Origin: Agapetus fuscipes
Taxonomy: Eukaryota; Arthropoda; Insecta; Trichoptera; Glossosomatidae
Assembly (NCBI GenBank): GCA_951799405.1
Contig: OX637351.1
Coordinates: 3,628,251-3,692,250 of the forward strand
Direction of reading: 5' to 3'
Length of the DNA: 64,000 nucleotides
Below, piece after piece: positions 19,673 to 29,765 of the stretch; position 1 is the first letter of the stretch; every line of letters begins with the position of its first letter. A program made the translations under genes and the position numbers. The notes beneath the pieces are model-generated. The model was given only the letters and a program-made list of their open reading frames with translations. It did not search any database and was not told the origin of the DNA.

Positions 19673-21086
19673 TAATCTAATCTAATCTAATCTAAGCTGC
19701 AAAGATATATATCATTTAAGATTTATATTAAATGCATTCCCACAAGCAGATATGTATAATTTCGCGCTAACACATGCCGCATGTGGACCTACAATATAAA
19801 AACCCAATCTCAAATGAACATAAGCCTTGCAACTCTTGCCGTCCTTCCCTGAAACAGGGGTGACATTGGCAAAGTGAACCATTTTTTACAGTATGGGTGG
19901 TCAGCCGCATAACAACCTATAAGTCAAGGAACATACATGACAAATTACATTTTTAAAATCAATAAACAACAATATATACATTGACATAAAAAAAACTAAA
20001 TCACAAAACTAATTTTACTTTAACAAACCCCAGCCGCCAACATCACAGATCAACCGCCATTTCTTTCTATCCTTACATACTTCTTTCATTTCCTCCAGAG
20101 TCATAACCTTCTTCATACAAGTTCTTCTTTTATTATGACTCTGGATATTCCATTCATTCGCAATTTCGGATATTTAGTCCATCCATACCTTTCTCGGTCT
20201 TCCTCTACCACGACATCCATCTATTCTACCAACATATACTTTCTTCGTCAGTCTTTCCTCATTCATTCTCTCCATATGCCCAAACCATCTTAACAAACTT
20301 CTTTTAATCTTCACTTTCACACTTTCTCTTGCACCACATTCTTCTCTTACAAAATCATTTCTCACCCTGTCACTCCGTTTTTTCCCAATCATACTTCTTA
20401 GAAAGTCCATTTCAACAGTATGGACTTTACTAATTTCACTTTCATTCACCGTCCAGGCCTCGCTTCCATACATCAAGGTGGGTAAAAGTATGCCACTGCG
20501 TACCGCCAATCGAGCATTTTTAGATATGTTTTGATTTTTGGCGATACAAGCTGTGGCACCCAGTACACACCTGCCCTTCATTACTCTTCTTTCAAATTCA
20601 CCGGTCATTCTTCCATCTTTTTCAAACATACTTCCCAGGTATACAAACTCATTTACGACATCAACATTCATTCCATTAATTTTAAATTCATAATTCATAC
20701 TTTCATCATCTCTTTCAAAAATCAATACTTTCGTCTTACTTGCATTCAACTTCAGATGGTTACCTAACAAAGCTTCATTCAATCTAGAGAGCATTGTTTG
20801 CAATTCTACTGCTGAATCAGAAACAAGAACTGCATCATCTGCATACAGTAAAACACTCACTTTGCTCTCTCCTATCGTCAATCCACAATCATTAAGTCGA
20901 GCATCTCTGACACACTTGTCCATGACTATGTTAAATAGCCATGGACTCATCACACATCCTTGCCTCACACCCTTATAAACTTCAAACCACTCACTATACT
21001 CACCATCAATACGGACACATGCCTTACTATTTTCATAGTTTGCATGCACCGCACCTAGGAGAGCCCCATTCACTCCGTATGCTTCG
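19673..21086 (-). mobile_element. LINE-A, longest copy in window (1414 bp, 5'-truncated)
   Basis: Bounded by a TATTTC target duplication (19667-19672, 21087-21092). In element sense: ORF2 RT and C-terminus, a nonsense codon at 20176-20174, the rest of the C-terminus, the full 3' UTR, and a (GATTA)n tail at 19673-19695. Gives the best view of the 3' half of this family. Confidence 0.85.
20174..21086 (-). pseudogene. LINE-A ORF2: RT core to C-terminus, premature stop
   Basis: Encodes about 300 residues: RQGCVMSPWLFNIVMDK, LLYADDAVLVSDS (YADD catalytic aspartates), LKLNASKTKVLIFERDDES, ILLPTLMYGSEAWTV, LLRWFGHMERMNEERLTKKVY and GRGRPRKVWMD, then TAA in place of the CAA found in copies at about 23990 and 35240. 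Endonuclease and N-terminal RT motifs are missing. The ATG at 21094 lies in SINE sequence, so the apparent start is artificial. Confidence 0.85.
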
Positions 21087-21245
21087 TATTTCAAACCCCA
21101 AAATAAAATACCGGTAAGGCTTACTCAGCCTTCGCAAGAAACGAGTACCAGACCCCTGGGGAGCTGGGAAGCCCCCACTTCGACCGAAGTGATTGGCGTA
21201 ATTCCGGCCCCCTTACCGATACAAATACATAAATAGGTTCCACTA

Positions 21246-21705
21246 ATGTATTTCCACCTCCCACTCAATGTGTGAAATAAAAAGTGTGTTTTCTTGTTAA
21301 AAATGTACTTTTAAATGAAATAATATGTAGGAAGACAGTATTATTTCTATCAAAGTTGAAATATTATAAAAAAAAAACTGTAAAATAACAGATTTTTTAT
21401 GATGTTTTATGACTCAGTATCTGATTTTTTCCCAGATATAAGCAGGCATTTTAAAATCCGGCATTCGATTTCGTCGCAACCCACCACATCCCTACCATGT
21501 CACAGACTTTTTTCCTACTTTTTTAATCACATAACTTTGATAAATTTCTGTGAAATATTTTAATAATGTTGATGAAAAATATTACATGTGTCGCTTTGAA
21601 CTTTTCGCGTACTGGGAACATCAAAAATATCTGAAGTATGGATTTAATGGTCAAAATATATAATTTAAGTAGTCTCTCATCCGTTCGGTAGTTCAGTTTT
21701 TTTTT
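21246..21705. other. unassigned AT-rich sequence
   Basis: No gene or repeat recognised. Confidence 0.35.
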
Positions 21706-22320
21706 TTTTTTTAAGAAAGCTTATGCGGGAGACTCCCTAGATTCGAGAGACTCTAAGGGTCTATGACACTTGTTATAGTGCCGCAGAGGTGTTGGTGATG
21801 TGGCAGTTGTCCATTTCCGGTTGCAGGGCCGTTAGCTGCGCAGTGCTGTGGTGTGTGTGGCGTTGCTTTGTTTTGAGACACTGAGAGGAAATGGCGATTG
21901 ATATTGAATTTGAAAAGGTTAATGTTAAATTGGGATGGAAACACAGATACCGGTAACTCATTCCATAAGCGGGCAGTTTGGCAAAGGAATGAGTCGTGAA
22001 AACACCAAGTTCTCATAGTTTTGATATCGACTGCAAATGGTTGAATGTGAGCCGTTCTACGAGTTGCCCTTGTTGTGACGAGAGGAGGGGGTATAAGTGA
22101 GGATATTTCATCAGAGCAGACGCCGTTGTAGTACCTATAGAAGAGACTGATCATTCCAACTTTCCGTCTGTGCTCAAGAGGGTGTAGGTTGGCTGTGAGA
22201 ATGGGATCATCAATCAGCTTCACTGCTCTTCTTTGCACAGAGTCAAGTTGGTCACACAGCCTCTTTGGTATACCGGACCAGAGATGGCTGTTATACTCTC
22301 TATAATTGGACGGTTGGTTG
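21706..22320 (-). pseudogene. LINE-F (CR1/jockey-superfamily) C-terminus with 3' end shared with SINE1
   Basis: Minus-strand frame reads HLWSGIPKRLCDQLDSVQ, RRAVKLIDDPIL, LFYRYYNGVCSDEI and TARLWNELPVSVFPSQFN..., a LINE polymerase C-terminus, and stops at 21753. The final codons HLCGTITSVIDP and the 3' UTR to the T-run at 21700-21717 (poly-A in element sense) are nearly the same as the SINE1 3' end, including CCCTTAGAGTCTC...ATCTAGGG. This makes LINE-F the likely mobilising partner of SINE1. Catalytic domains absent. Confidence 0.75.
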
Positions 22321-22329
22321 ATATCGGTA

Positions 22330-22663
22330 TGTTGCGAACTTGAAATACGCGCGCTTATACACGCATACACCTATGCACGTACTATAGAACCATCTAGGAG
22401 TAGTCGTGCATTGGAATGACGTTCTTGTGATTGTGTGTGTGCAGAATGTTTTGGTGGTGAAATGATCTAGTGAGTGCGAGAAATACCCCTCTGGTTTACT
22501 ATAAAAGAGATCAAAATTGTATGAACAGGGAGTGGCAAGAGAGCAATTAGCTAGGTAACAATTATAAACAGTGACTGTCAAGTTGTGAAATAAATAATTG
22601 TAAATTGTGTAAAAATTAATTCTGGCATTTCAATCAAAAAGAGATTTCAGCAGAGACGTAACA
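22330..22663 (+). mobile_element. candidate solo LTR
   Basis: Starts TGTTGCG and ends CGTAACA (334 bp). Contains CTATAAAAG (22499-22507, TATA box) and AATAAA (22589-22594, polyadenylation), in promoter-to-terminator order. Flanks GGTA/GGAA are a possible 4 bp duplication with one mismatch. No internal region. Confidence 0.6.
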
Positions 22664-22683
22664 GGAACACACACACAAAATTT

Positions 22684-22795
22684 TAAAGCCTCAGCCATAT
22701 ATGCCAGCATTACAGATCAACCGCCATTTTTGTCGGTCCTGGATACTTCTTTCATTTCATCCAGAGACATTATAGTTAGTTTCTTTCATTATAGT
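22684..22795 (-). mobile_element. LINE-A ORF2 C-terminal fragment
   Basis: GCATTACAGATCAACCGCC and CTTTCATTTCATCCAGAGAC are the antisense of the ORF2 end (KEV..., WRLICNAG). Confidence 0.65.
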
Positions 22796-23070
22796 AAAAA
22801 AAAAAACACAATGATGTATAAAAAGTTCACTTGCTTTTCTACCCCAATTTTGGGGCAAATAAAGTTTTATAAGCGCGCTACAGTGGCAGTATAGTTTTTA
22901 ATCTCCCCATAGACTTTTCTTCTGCAGGATTTATTTCCCACTAAATGTGTCGCCTTTCCTTTGGCTCGGCCTATACTCTTACATTATATGCAAGTAGTCG
23001 ACAAACATTGGCTCGTGTGAATGGAAAAAATGTATGGTAGGGATGAAGTAAATAAATCTTCAACCCGTCT
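22796..23070. other. unassigned sequence
   Basis: No recognised feature. Confidence 0.3.
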
Positions 23071-23203
23071 GGCAAACGTGGTGACTTATTACCATACCAT
23101 GTTGAAAGCACCGGTTTTTCGGCAGATCACTGAAGTTAAGTAGAATTGGGCGCGGATAGTCCTTGGATGGGTGACCGCTTAGAAACACTGCTTTTAGTTG
23201 GCA
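23071..23203 (+). pseudogene. 5S rRNA-derived sequence (SINE head)
   Basis: ACCATACCATGTTGAAAGCACCGG, GATCACTGAAGTTAAG and TGGATGGGTGACCGCTTAG match the order of conserved 5S rRNA segments (A-box, intermediate element, C-box of the internal promoter). It has an extended 5' part and several mismatches, so it is not a functional rRNA gene. SINE1 follows directly at GACCGGTCCG. Confidence 0.75.
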
Positions 23204-23262
23204 TTTCTTGGACCGGTCCGTAGTCCAGTGGCAACACTTCGGACTCGTAAATGGAAGGCTGC
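23204..23262 (+). mobile_element. SINE1 head fused to 5S-derived head
   Basis: TTGGACCGGTCCGTAGTCCAGTGGCAACAC...ATGGAAGG is the SINE1 5' end, cut short by the inverted SINE1 that starts at GGAGACTCCC. Confidence 0.65.
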
Positions 23263-24135
23263 GGAGACTCCCTAGATTCAAAGACTCTAGGGGTCTATGA
23301 CAATTGTTGTAGTGCCGCAGAGGTGTTTACGAGCTTAGTCATCGCTACCAAGTACCAATACTGAAGCAAGACCCAATTGCTGTAAGGCTAGATGGACCTT
23401 TTAGTGACCGGTCATTGGTAAAGGTTTTATAAATTTTTCAACCCAGCAAAAAGTCTAAGTCTTAGTCTAAGTCTAAGCTGAAAGGATATGTATCATTTGA
23501 GATTCATATTAAATGCATTCCCACAAGCAGACACGCATAATTTCGCGCTCACACATGCCGCATGTGCACCTACAATATAAAAACCCAATTCTCAAATGGA
23601 CATAAGTCCTGCAACTCATGCCGACCTTCCCTGAAACAGGGGTGACATTGGCAAAGTGAACCATTTTTACAGTATGGGTGGTCACCCTCATACCAACCTA
23701 TACGTCAAGGAATACAAGCAATTAATATCATTTGACTATAAAAAAAAACTAAATAATCACAGAACAACTAAACAGTAAAAAAATTAAAAAGCTACTAAAC
23801 ATATTCTATATAAAAGTGATTTTGTTTTAAAGCCTCAGACTTAAAAGCCAGCATTACAGATCAACCGCCATTTATTTCGGTCCTTGCATACTTCTTTCAT
23901 TTCATCCAGAGCCATAACCTTTTTTATACAACCTCTCCTTTTATTATGACTCTGGATATCCCATTCATTCGCCATTTCGGAAATTTGGTCCATCCATACC
24001 TTTCTCGGTCTTCTTCTACCACGACATCCAAAATCATATTCGAAAATCATATTTGGAAATATAAATCGTATATATATGTTTAGTGCTCCGCCGGGATTCA
24101 AACCCACAACCTTCCATTCAGAGTTCGAAGTGCTT
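23263..24135 (-). mobile_element. SINE1 (minus) split by LINE-A
   Basis: SINE1 antisense from GGAGACTCCCTAG to CAACCCAGCAAAA (23263-23452) continues at about 24033 (TCATATTTGGAAATATAAAT) to the head at 24135. CAAAA on both sides of the interruption fits a target duplication; TCATATT is also locally duplicated. Confidence 0.65.
23453..24032 (-). pseudogene. LINE-A ORF2 C-terminus and 3' UTR
   Basis: Element sense: RGRRRPRKVWMDQISEMANEW...KEVCKDRNKWRLICNAG and a stop, then the UTR, ending in an (AGTCTA)n-like tail (23455-23481). Gln is intact at the position that is a stop in two other copies. Confidence 0.75.
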
Positions 24136-24364
24136 ATACATAAACTAGCTAAAGTAGATGTTTACTTGTACATATGGGAAATGCTACATTTCCCAGAAGT
24201 TCCTCCACAGCCTGAAATACTCATGTACCAAAAGATCACGCTCGATCGGTGTTTAGAAGCTTGAAACAATTAAAAGTCGGCCAATGTAGCATGGCACTCT
24301 ACTTTATAAACAGACGAGGATTTTTTCGTTTCTCTTGAATTTTTGTGATGAATGTGCTATAATA

Positions 24365-24597
24365 ATAATAATCTATAATCTAAGTTGCAAGGATATATTC
24401 ATTTAAAGCTCTCAAATCTATGCCCACAAACCAACACGTACAAATGTTGAATGTGTACTTACAAATAAAATCCAAACCTCAAATGAACATAAGCGCAACT
24501 CATGCCGACCTTCCCTGACACAGGGGTGAAATTGGCAAAGTGAACCATTTTTAACAGTATCGGTGATCAGCCTTATACCAACCTATAAGTATATAAA
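24365..24597 (-). mobile_element. LINE-A tail (ATTATAG subfamily)
   Basis: TATAATCTAAGTTGCAAGG to CCAACCTATAAG; contains CAAATGTTGAATGTGTACTT. Confidence 0.7.
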
Positions 24598-24818
24598 ATA
24601 CAGATAAAAAAAAAGACCTGCTCTAAAAAGGACACTTAGGGCCTGTTGCACCAAACTCCAATCAAACAATAATCTAAATTAATTGTGATTTATCCCATCA
24701 AATACAAAAAAAAGGGTTACACACACGTAAATCAGCTACAGGTAATTTACATCGTCTTTCCTTTTCAAATTCCATCATAAAAATATTACCATTATTCGGT
24801 AGGTAAGAATGACCGATG
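24598..24818. other. unassigned; end resembles 55345-55380
   Basis: ATTCGGTAGGTA followed by a GATGAGACT motif also occurs at 55345-55380, so the LTR at 24823 landed in another dispersed repeat. Confidence 0.4.
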
Positions 24819-24822
24819 AGAC

Positions 24823-25475
24823 TGTTATGTTATTTTAAAATAACATATAAAAAACAATCTCCAAGTGTACAGTGTGTTTTATGGGCCGAACGGATCCGAA
24901 CGGTCACGGAAGCGGCCAAACTGCGCCGTGTGATCTGATCGGGCCGTCGCTCATGAGTTCCCGGCAAGATGTTAATCGATTAAGACGTCGGCGACCAAGC
25001 TCCAAGCGGTGCAAGAGGGGGCATTACAATGGAGCTCCCTCCTCCCCATCTACTTGGATTTCCTGCCTGCAAGGCACCCGCCTTGTGGACCAGAGGCATA
25101 GGAGACATAGTGCATAGGAGCGCCCACCCAGGGGCTCTAACGTGTAGAGGCGTCCGCCTCGTGAGCCGCCGCTAGCCTGGGGCGCCGCCCCAGGCCTTCA
25201 GTTCGGAACTCCAGTCAACAGAGTAGGGAGTGTTTTAGTGACAAAGAGCAGGTCAGGCCATTCCCTTATTTCCCCTTTTCCCCCCATATTACTAAAGTAA
25301 ATAAACCCTTATTTGTTCATGTTAAACTTATCTTTTAATAAACAACCTTCCCAAAATACAAATAAGCAAACCAAAGAAAGAACCCCGCGCCCTGAGAGTG
25401 ATGCTGATGAGAGCTAAACGGATGTAAGTATTATGTAGGTACATCCTGGAGATACCTTTCATTGTAAACATAACA
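24823..25475. mobile_element. solo LTR, family TGTTATG/CATAACA, copy 2
   Basis: 653 bp, ends TGTTATG and CATAACA, perfect 4 bp flanking duplication AGAC (24819-24822, 25476-25479). Longer than copy 1 by a GC-rich block (CCTGGGGCGCCGCCCC). Confidence 0.8.
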
Positions 25476-25966
25476 AGACCTCCAGCCCAGGCATCATTAG
25501 TTTGTCAAAGCGTGGGTTCAATGAACTACCAAAATGTTTAAGAATAGTACCGTAAGTCCTTATACGACGGTTTAGTATAGTTACGGCGCAGCGTGATTCA
25601 AACATTTTTTTTCAATTATTTTAACTGAAATCTCCTTGCTACTTTTGCCGGACTCTACCTTCACTAAGATGTAGGTGTTTTCTTTTCCCCCCTCACATTT
25701 CATTAATGAATAGAAGCGAGACTCGCCCAGCACAGCGAGTATACAACTACACGCTTTAACGCAAACATAGCGTTCTACTAAAAATGTGAGAAAATTAAAA
25801 TAGCGCACCCAGTGAGCGTTTTAGTTTGCTTCAATTTTTTGGTAAGATCTATGGTAAGACCTGGATTAAGAGTGTTTACAAAAAAAGATTGCAAATGCAT
25901 TGAAAAAATCTTTCTTTTTTTCTCATATTAGATGTAGGATCTGTTTATTATGGAACTCTATAATAA
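25476..25966. other. unassigned sequence
   Basis: Short minus-strand open frame at 25581-25808 without recognised motif. Confidence 0.3.
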
Positions 25967-26205
25967 TAATCTATAATCTTAGTTGCAAGGATATATTAAC
26001 ATTTAAAGCTCTCAAATGCATGCCCTAAAACAAACACATGTAGTTCGCGCTGACAAATGCTGAATGTGTACTTACAAATAAAATCCAAACCTCAAATGAA
26101 CATAAGCCCTGCAACTCTTTCCGACCTTCCCTGATACAGGACATTGGCAAAGTGAACCATTTTTTACAGTATGGGTCGTCATCCACAAATCAACCTATGA
26201 GTCAA
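25967..26205 (-). mobile_element. LINE-A tail (ATTATAG subfamily)
   Basis: CTATAATCTTAGTTGCAAGG to CAACCTATGAGTCAAGG. Confidence 0.7.
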
Positions 26206-26356
26206 GGAATACAAATAATAAATAGCATTTAAGTATAAAAAAAGAACAAAACCTTAAAAAGAAATCTATCCATCTACTCCATCCTGGAATATCCAGAGTC
26301 GTAATAAAAGGAGAGCTTGAATGAAGAAGGTCATGACTCTGGAGGAAATGAAAGAA

Positions 26357-26675
26357 ATATAAATTATGATTACGGTCGTTAGACATTTTAAAGAATGAAA
26401 AAAAAACGGATTTTACTGACCGTGCAAAAGAGAAGAACGATTTTATACAAAAAAAACTGGGGCTACAGCGACATCTATGGATGTATCACCGAAGGTTAAT
26501 AAAAATACCTACAACCTTCGACCTCGATCAAACAACAATAATTCAACAGTTCGTGGTTCCTCTTTGTAGAGGACACACGTCTCCTGAGGACGTCGGATAT
26601 GACTCCAACGAAACGTAGAGAAAATCGTTCTTCTCTTTTGCACGGTCAGTAAAATCCGTTTTTTTTTCATTCTTT
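26357..26675 (+). mobile_element. hammerhead-bearing element with 55 bp terminal inverted repeat
   Basis: 319 bp insert with perfect 55 bp inverted arms (26390-26444 and 26621-26675), within a 12 bp target duplication. The first 33 bp lie outside the left arm. The unpaired middle contains a hammerhead-like motif. No coding capacity. Retroelement ends with hammerheads and variable 8-15 bp duplications are known for Penelope-like elements; that assignment is inference. Confidence 0.7.
26579..26620 (+). ncRNA. hammerhead ribozyme-like motif
   Basis: In order: UCUC (stem I 5'), CUGAGGA (26584-26590), one extra C, stem II GU-GGA/UCC-AC with one C.A mismatch and loop UAUGAC, GAAA (26610-26613), C, GUA cleavage triplet, GAGA (stem I 3', pairing with UCUC). 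Core residues of the hammerhead are all present; the extra base before stem II is atypical. Self-cleavage is untested. Confidence 0.55.
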
Positions 26676-26750
26676 GAAATGAAAGAAGCCTGTGAGGACA
26701 AAAAGAAATGGCAGTTGATAGGGTTGAATGGCGGTTGATAAAAAAAAATG

Positions 26751-27194
26751 TTTAAATTAATTTTAAACGCCAAAGTCAGACAGCACTTTGTTTTATTTTG
26801 TGACTCAATAAGAAAAAAAATTGTTGACTTTGAGCCCTATGTTCTCCTCGCATCTCCAGTAGCCTTAATCCGGGCCTGGTTAAGTTAAAACGTAATGTTA
26901 AACGTAAATACATAGACTACAGTATACCCTTCAGTGTTTTCTATCGATAAGAAGGGGAAAAGTTTTCATTATTGAAGTCTTTACTGCCACCGGACGCCGG
27001 ACACTTTTTTCTCTTGAAGTTTTTACGTGTATAGCTTACGCAAGATGTACGAACGAAACAAAAACGTAGGAAAACTGTTGGGTTATTGAAAAATAAAAAC
27101 ATTAAAGAAAAGAGAATTTGTTTTTTTTGTTTCCCCTAATTTTTTTACATTGCTAGTATAAGCCTATTACAAGCAGGAATCATAAAATGGATAA
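26751..27194. other. unassigned AT-rich sequence
   Basis: Nothing recognised. Confidence 0.35.
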
Positions 27195-27698
27195 CAATGA
27201 TGGATAGAGGAAGACCGAGAACGGTATGGTTGGGCCAAATTCCTGAAATAGCGAATGAATGATATATCCAGAGTCATATAATAAAAGGAGAGCTTGTATG
27301 TAAAAGGTTATGACTCTGGATGAAATGAAAGATGTATGTAAGGACCGAAATAAAGGCGGTTGATTTGTAATGCTGGCGGTTAAGGCTAAGGCTTTTAAAA
27401 TTTAAATTCTCATTTTTTACCGAATATGTTTTGTGGATTTTAATTTAATTTTTTGTTTTATATACTCTTAACTGTAATCAATTATTTTTATATCTTGACC
27501 ACCCATACTGTAAAAAATGGTTCACTTTGCCAATGTCACCCCTGTTTCAGAAAAGATCGGATAGAGTTGCAGGGCTTATGTTAATTTGAGATTGGGTTTT
27601 ATATTGTAGGTTCACTTGTGGCATGTTTGTGTGCGAATTTAAACGCGTCTACTATAAATCTTAAATGAAATATATCTATGCAGCTCAGATTATAGAAG
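27195..27698 (+). mobile_element. LINE-A C-terminus and tail
   Basis: GGATAGAGGAAGACCGAGAA...GGTTGGGCCAAATTCC (Gln intact) with a broken frame (AATGATAT), then 3' UTR with internal deletion and ending CAGCTCAGATTATAG. Confidence 0.7.
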
Positions 27699-27770
27699 CG
27701 CCCTTGGAGTGACTACATCACAAAACAGCGCTATAAATAAATCACCAACTCATCATCAATCATCAAAAAA
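27699..27770 (+). mobile_element. LINE-C 3' tail fragment
   Basis: GCGCCCTTGGAGTGACTACATCAC...AGCGCTATAAATAAATCACC then (ATC)n; folds through GCGCC.../AGCGC like the other LINE-C ends. Confidence 0.65.
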
Positions 27771-28335
27771 CAATCAAAATCCATTAGTTTTTTATATAAG
27801 TGAATCTCTTTTGTCCCAGTTATCAAAGGGTTGAAAAGCCACATAACCTCACAAGTAAAAGATTTGAAGTTTCTATTGAATTCGACTCTCTCTCAGCATG
27901 CCTCCACAATCATATGATTTAGAACCTGTATATTTTTCCTTTGAATGTCCTTCCCCCCATATTGCTTTCACAAAATCTGGATAAAATATATTTTTTCTTT
28001 TCATTATTTCAATACGAACCAACGCTTCCGACCTACATGTAAACCTTGTAAAAACATACGCGGCAATGTAAGATTTTACTTTAAACAATAAGATAAATAT
28101 ATACAGGAAAATAATTACATCTTCTATGTTTTTCAATATATTTGTCGTTTTTTTTTTTCTTATCCTAGATTGCTGTCTTTGGTTTCGCGCTGTTCATACT
28201 CTATTTTCAATTCATTCTGTGGTGCCAGAAGTGAAAAATATTGGCTTTTGTATTTTGTTTTTATTGAAAATATGCTCTCTCAAGAATGTACGACGTACGT
28301 ACAACGGAAATCAAAGAATATTGCAGTATTTTTTT
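27771..28335. other. unassigned sequence
   Basis: A minus-strand open frame of 87 codons (27873-28136) starts with a hydrophobic stretch but shows no family motif. Confidence 0.3.
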
Positions 28336-28975
28336 TTTAAATAAATCCTGTGCGGGAGACTCCCCAGATTCTAGAGACTCTAGGGGTCTATGACACTTGT
28401 TGTAGTGCCGCAGAGGTGTACGAGCTTGGTCGTCGCTACAAAGCGCCAATACTCAAGGACCTTTGGTGACCAGTCATTGGTAAAGGTTTTATGAATTTTT
28501 CAACCCAGCGAAGGGCAAATTTGAAAATATAAATGGTATATTTTTTGTGCTCCGCCGGGATTCGAGCCCAAAACCTTCCCATTCAGAGTCCGCAGTGTTA
28601 CCACTGAGCTGATGAGTTCATGTATGAGATTCATTTTGACTTTTAAATTCAACGGTGGTCCGATCGATGGCTCAGTTGGTAGAGTGCTTGCATTCCCTGC
28701 CGTGAGCTCGTGTTCGAATCCCACCGAGGGTGTCAGAAATGATTTCCCGTTTCGGTGTTTATTTCAAAATCAAAATCAAAATACCGGGAAGACTTACTCA
28801 GTCTTCACAAGAAATGAGCACCAACTCCCCCGGGAGCTGGGAAACGCCCACTTTAACTGAAGTGGTTGGCGTAAGGCCGGTCCCTTTACCTGTAAAAAAT
28901 AATAGGTTCCACTCACCACATGCCCCACAAATCCCTTTGAGGATAACACGGTAAGAAGTTACACTATATGTGTAC
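28336..28975. mobile_element. inverted SINE1(-)/SINE2(+) composite, copy 1
   Basis: SINE1 antisense 28336-28616 (ends at its head, CCACTGAGCTGATGAG), a ~50 bp linker (TTCATGTATGAGATTC...AACGGTGG), then SINE2 sense 28668-28975 starting TCCGATCGATGGCTCAG. The same linker joins the same SINEs, reversed, at 54311-54735. Confidence 0.8.
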
Positions 28976-29650
28976 ATGGTGTTTCTGTTAACACAGTAAA
29001 AGTCCATTGTATTTTTTTATAAATTCAATAGGAAAAACAAAGTTTTAATTCACTTTTAATTATTTTTTTGTTCCTCAAACGTTTTCGCCTAATTGGGCAT
29101 CTTCAGGTGCATAATTGTTTCGATTTTTTTTTATATATTAACTTTTACAACAAAATTTTATATTTATTTATCATTTATTATTGTAAAAGCAAAAATAAAA
29201 CCTGAAATGGATTTGCTTCTTACTTCTTATTAAGGGTGTAAATAATATTTTAAAAATTCTAGAAGAAAAGTGAACAAAATTAAAAGAACTAAGTTAAAAA
29301 ATTATGCAAATATGGTTGTTAGTTTGTTGGCCTTCTAGGGATCTCTCTAGCGTATGCTAGAGGTACATTAAAGTAAATTTTTAATTAACAAAGTGTCTTA
29401 ACGACGGACCTCCGTCCACTGGGGTTTTTAAAAACCAAAATGGGCTTTTTAAGGGTCGTTTGTATGCAAAGCAAGGCTTACTAAATGACGCCAATGAAGA
29501 GCGGAGTAACCTACATTTTTAAATTAAATTCTAAACCTAAAAAAATACAAGTTTTCTTTTAATATACAACACAGTTTGTACACAATTAAAATTACTTTAC
29601 ATGCAAGGTTTAATTAAATTAGGGTAGATTGTATTTTGAAAACTACTGGG
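28976..29650. other. unassigned; holds a hammerhead-like motif at 29075-29110
   Basis: AT-rich. Minus-strand motif described separately; inverted-repeat arms are not clear around it. Confidence 0.35.
29075..29110 (-). ncRNA. hammerhead-like motif (degenerate)
   Basis: Minus strand: CACCUGAAGA, U, stem GCC/GGC with loop CAAUUA, GAAA, ACGUUU. CUGAAGA fits CUGANGA. Stem I (CAC/GAG) pairs poorly, so probably inactive. Confidence 0.4.
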
Positions 29651-29654
29651 CAAT

Positions 29655-29765
29655 TCTTTTTTAGACGTCTCAAGACTCACCTCTTCGCCCAATCATATGG
29701 ACAAGCGCCTTTGCAGTGACACACTGTCATAAAAGGCGCCATATAAATTTTGTACTTCATCATAT
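29655..29765 (+). mobile_element. LINE-C C-terminus and 3' end fragment
   Basis: AGACGTCTCAAGACTCACCTCTTCGCC encodes the RLKTHLFAQSYGQAPL-type ending seen at 44570-44627, followed by the AAAAGGCGCCATATAAATTTTG 3' end. Confidence 0.7.

Larger units (their letters stand above)
19567..21245 (+). mobile_element. SINE2 split by a LINE-A insertion
   Basis: SINE2 5' half 19567-19672 (GGTCGATAGCTCAGTTGG, GGTTCGAATCC, TTTCGGTGTTTATTTC) continues at 21087 (TATTTCAAACCCCAAAATAA) and runs to about 21245. The interruption 19673-21086 is a minus-strand LINE-A flanked by TATTTC on both sides. Confidence 0.85.
26282..26750 (+). mobile_element. LINE-A ORF2 C-terminal fragment split by an inverted-repeat insertion
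   Basis: GGAATATCCAGAGTCGTAATAAAAGG...GAAATGAAAGAA (26282-26356) resumes at the repeated GAAATGAAAGAA (26676-26687) followed by GCCTGTGAGGACAAAAAG. The 12 bp duplication marks a clean insertion. Confidence 0.8.

Noticed and set aside
21086..21094. ATG at 21094 as start of the LINE-A reverse transcriptase frame
   Set aside because: The ATG lies across the SINE2/LINE junction, so the frame only appears to start there.
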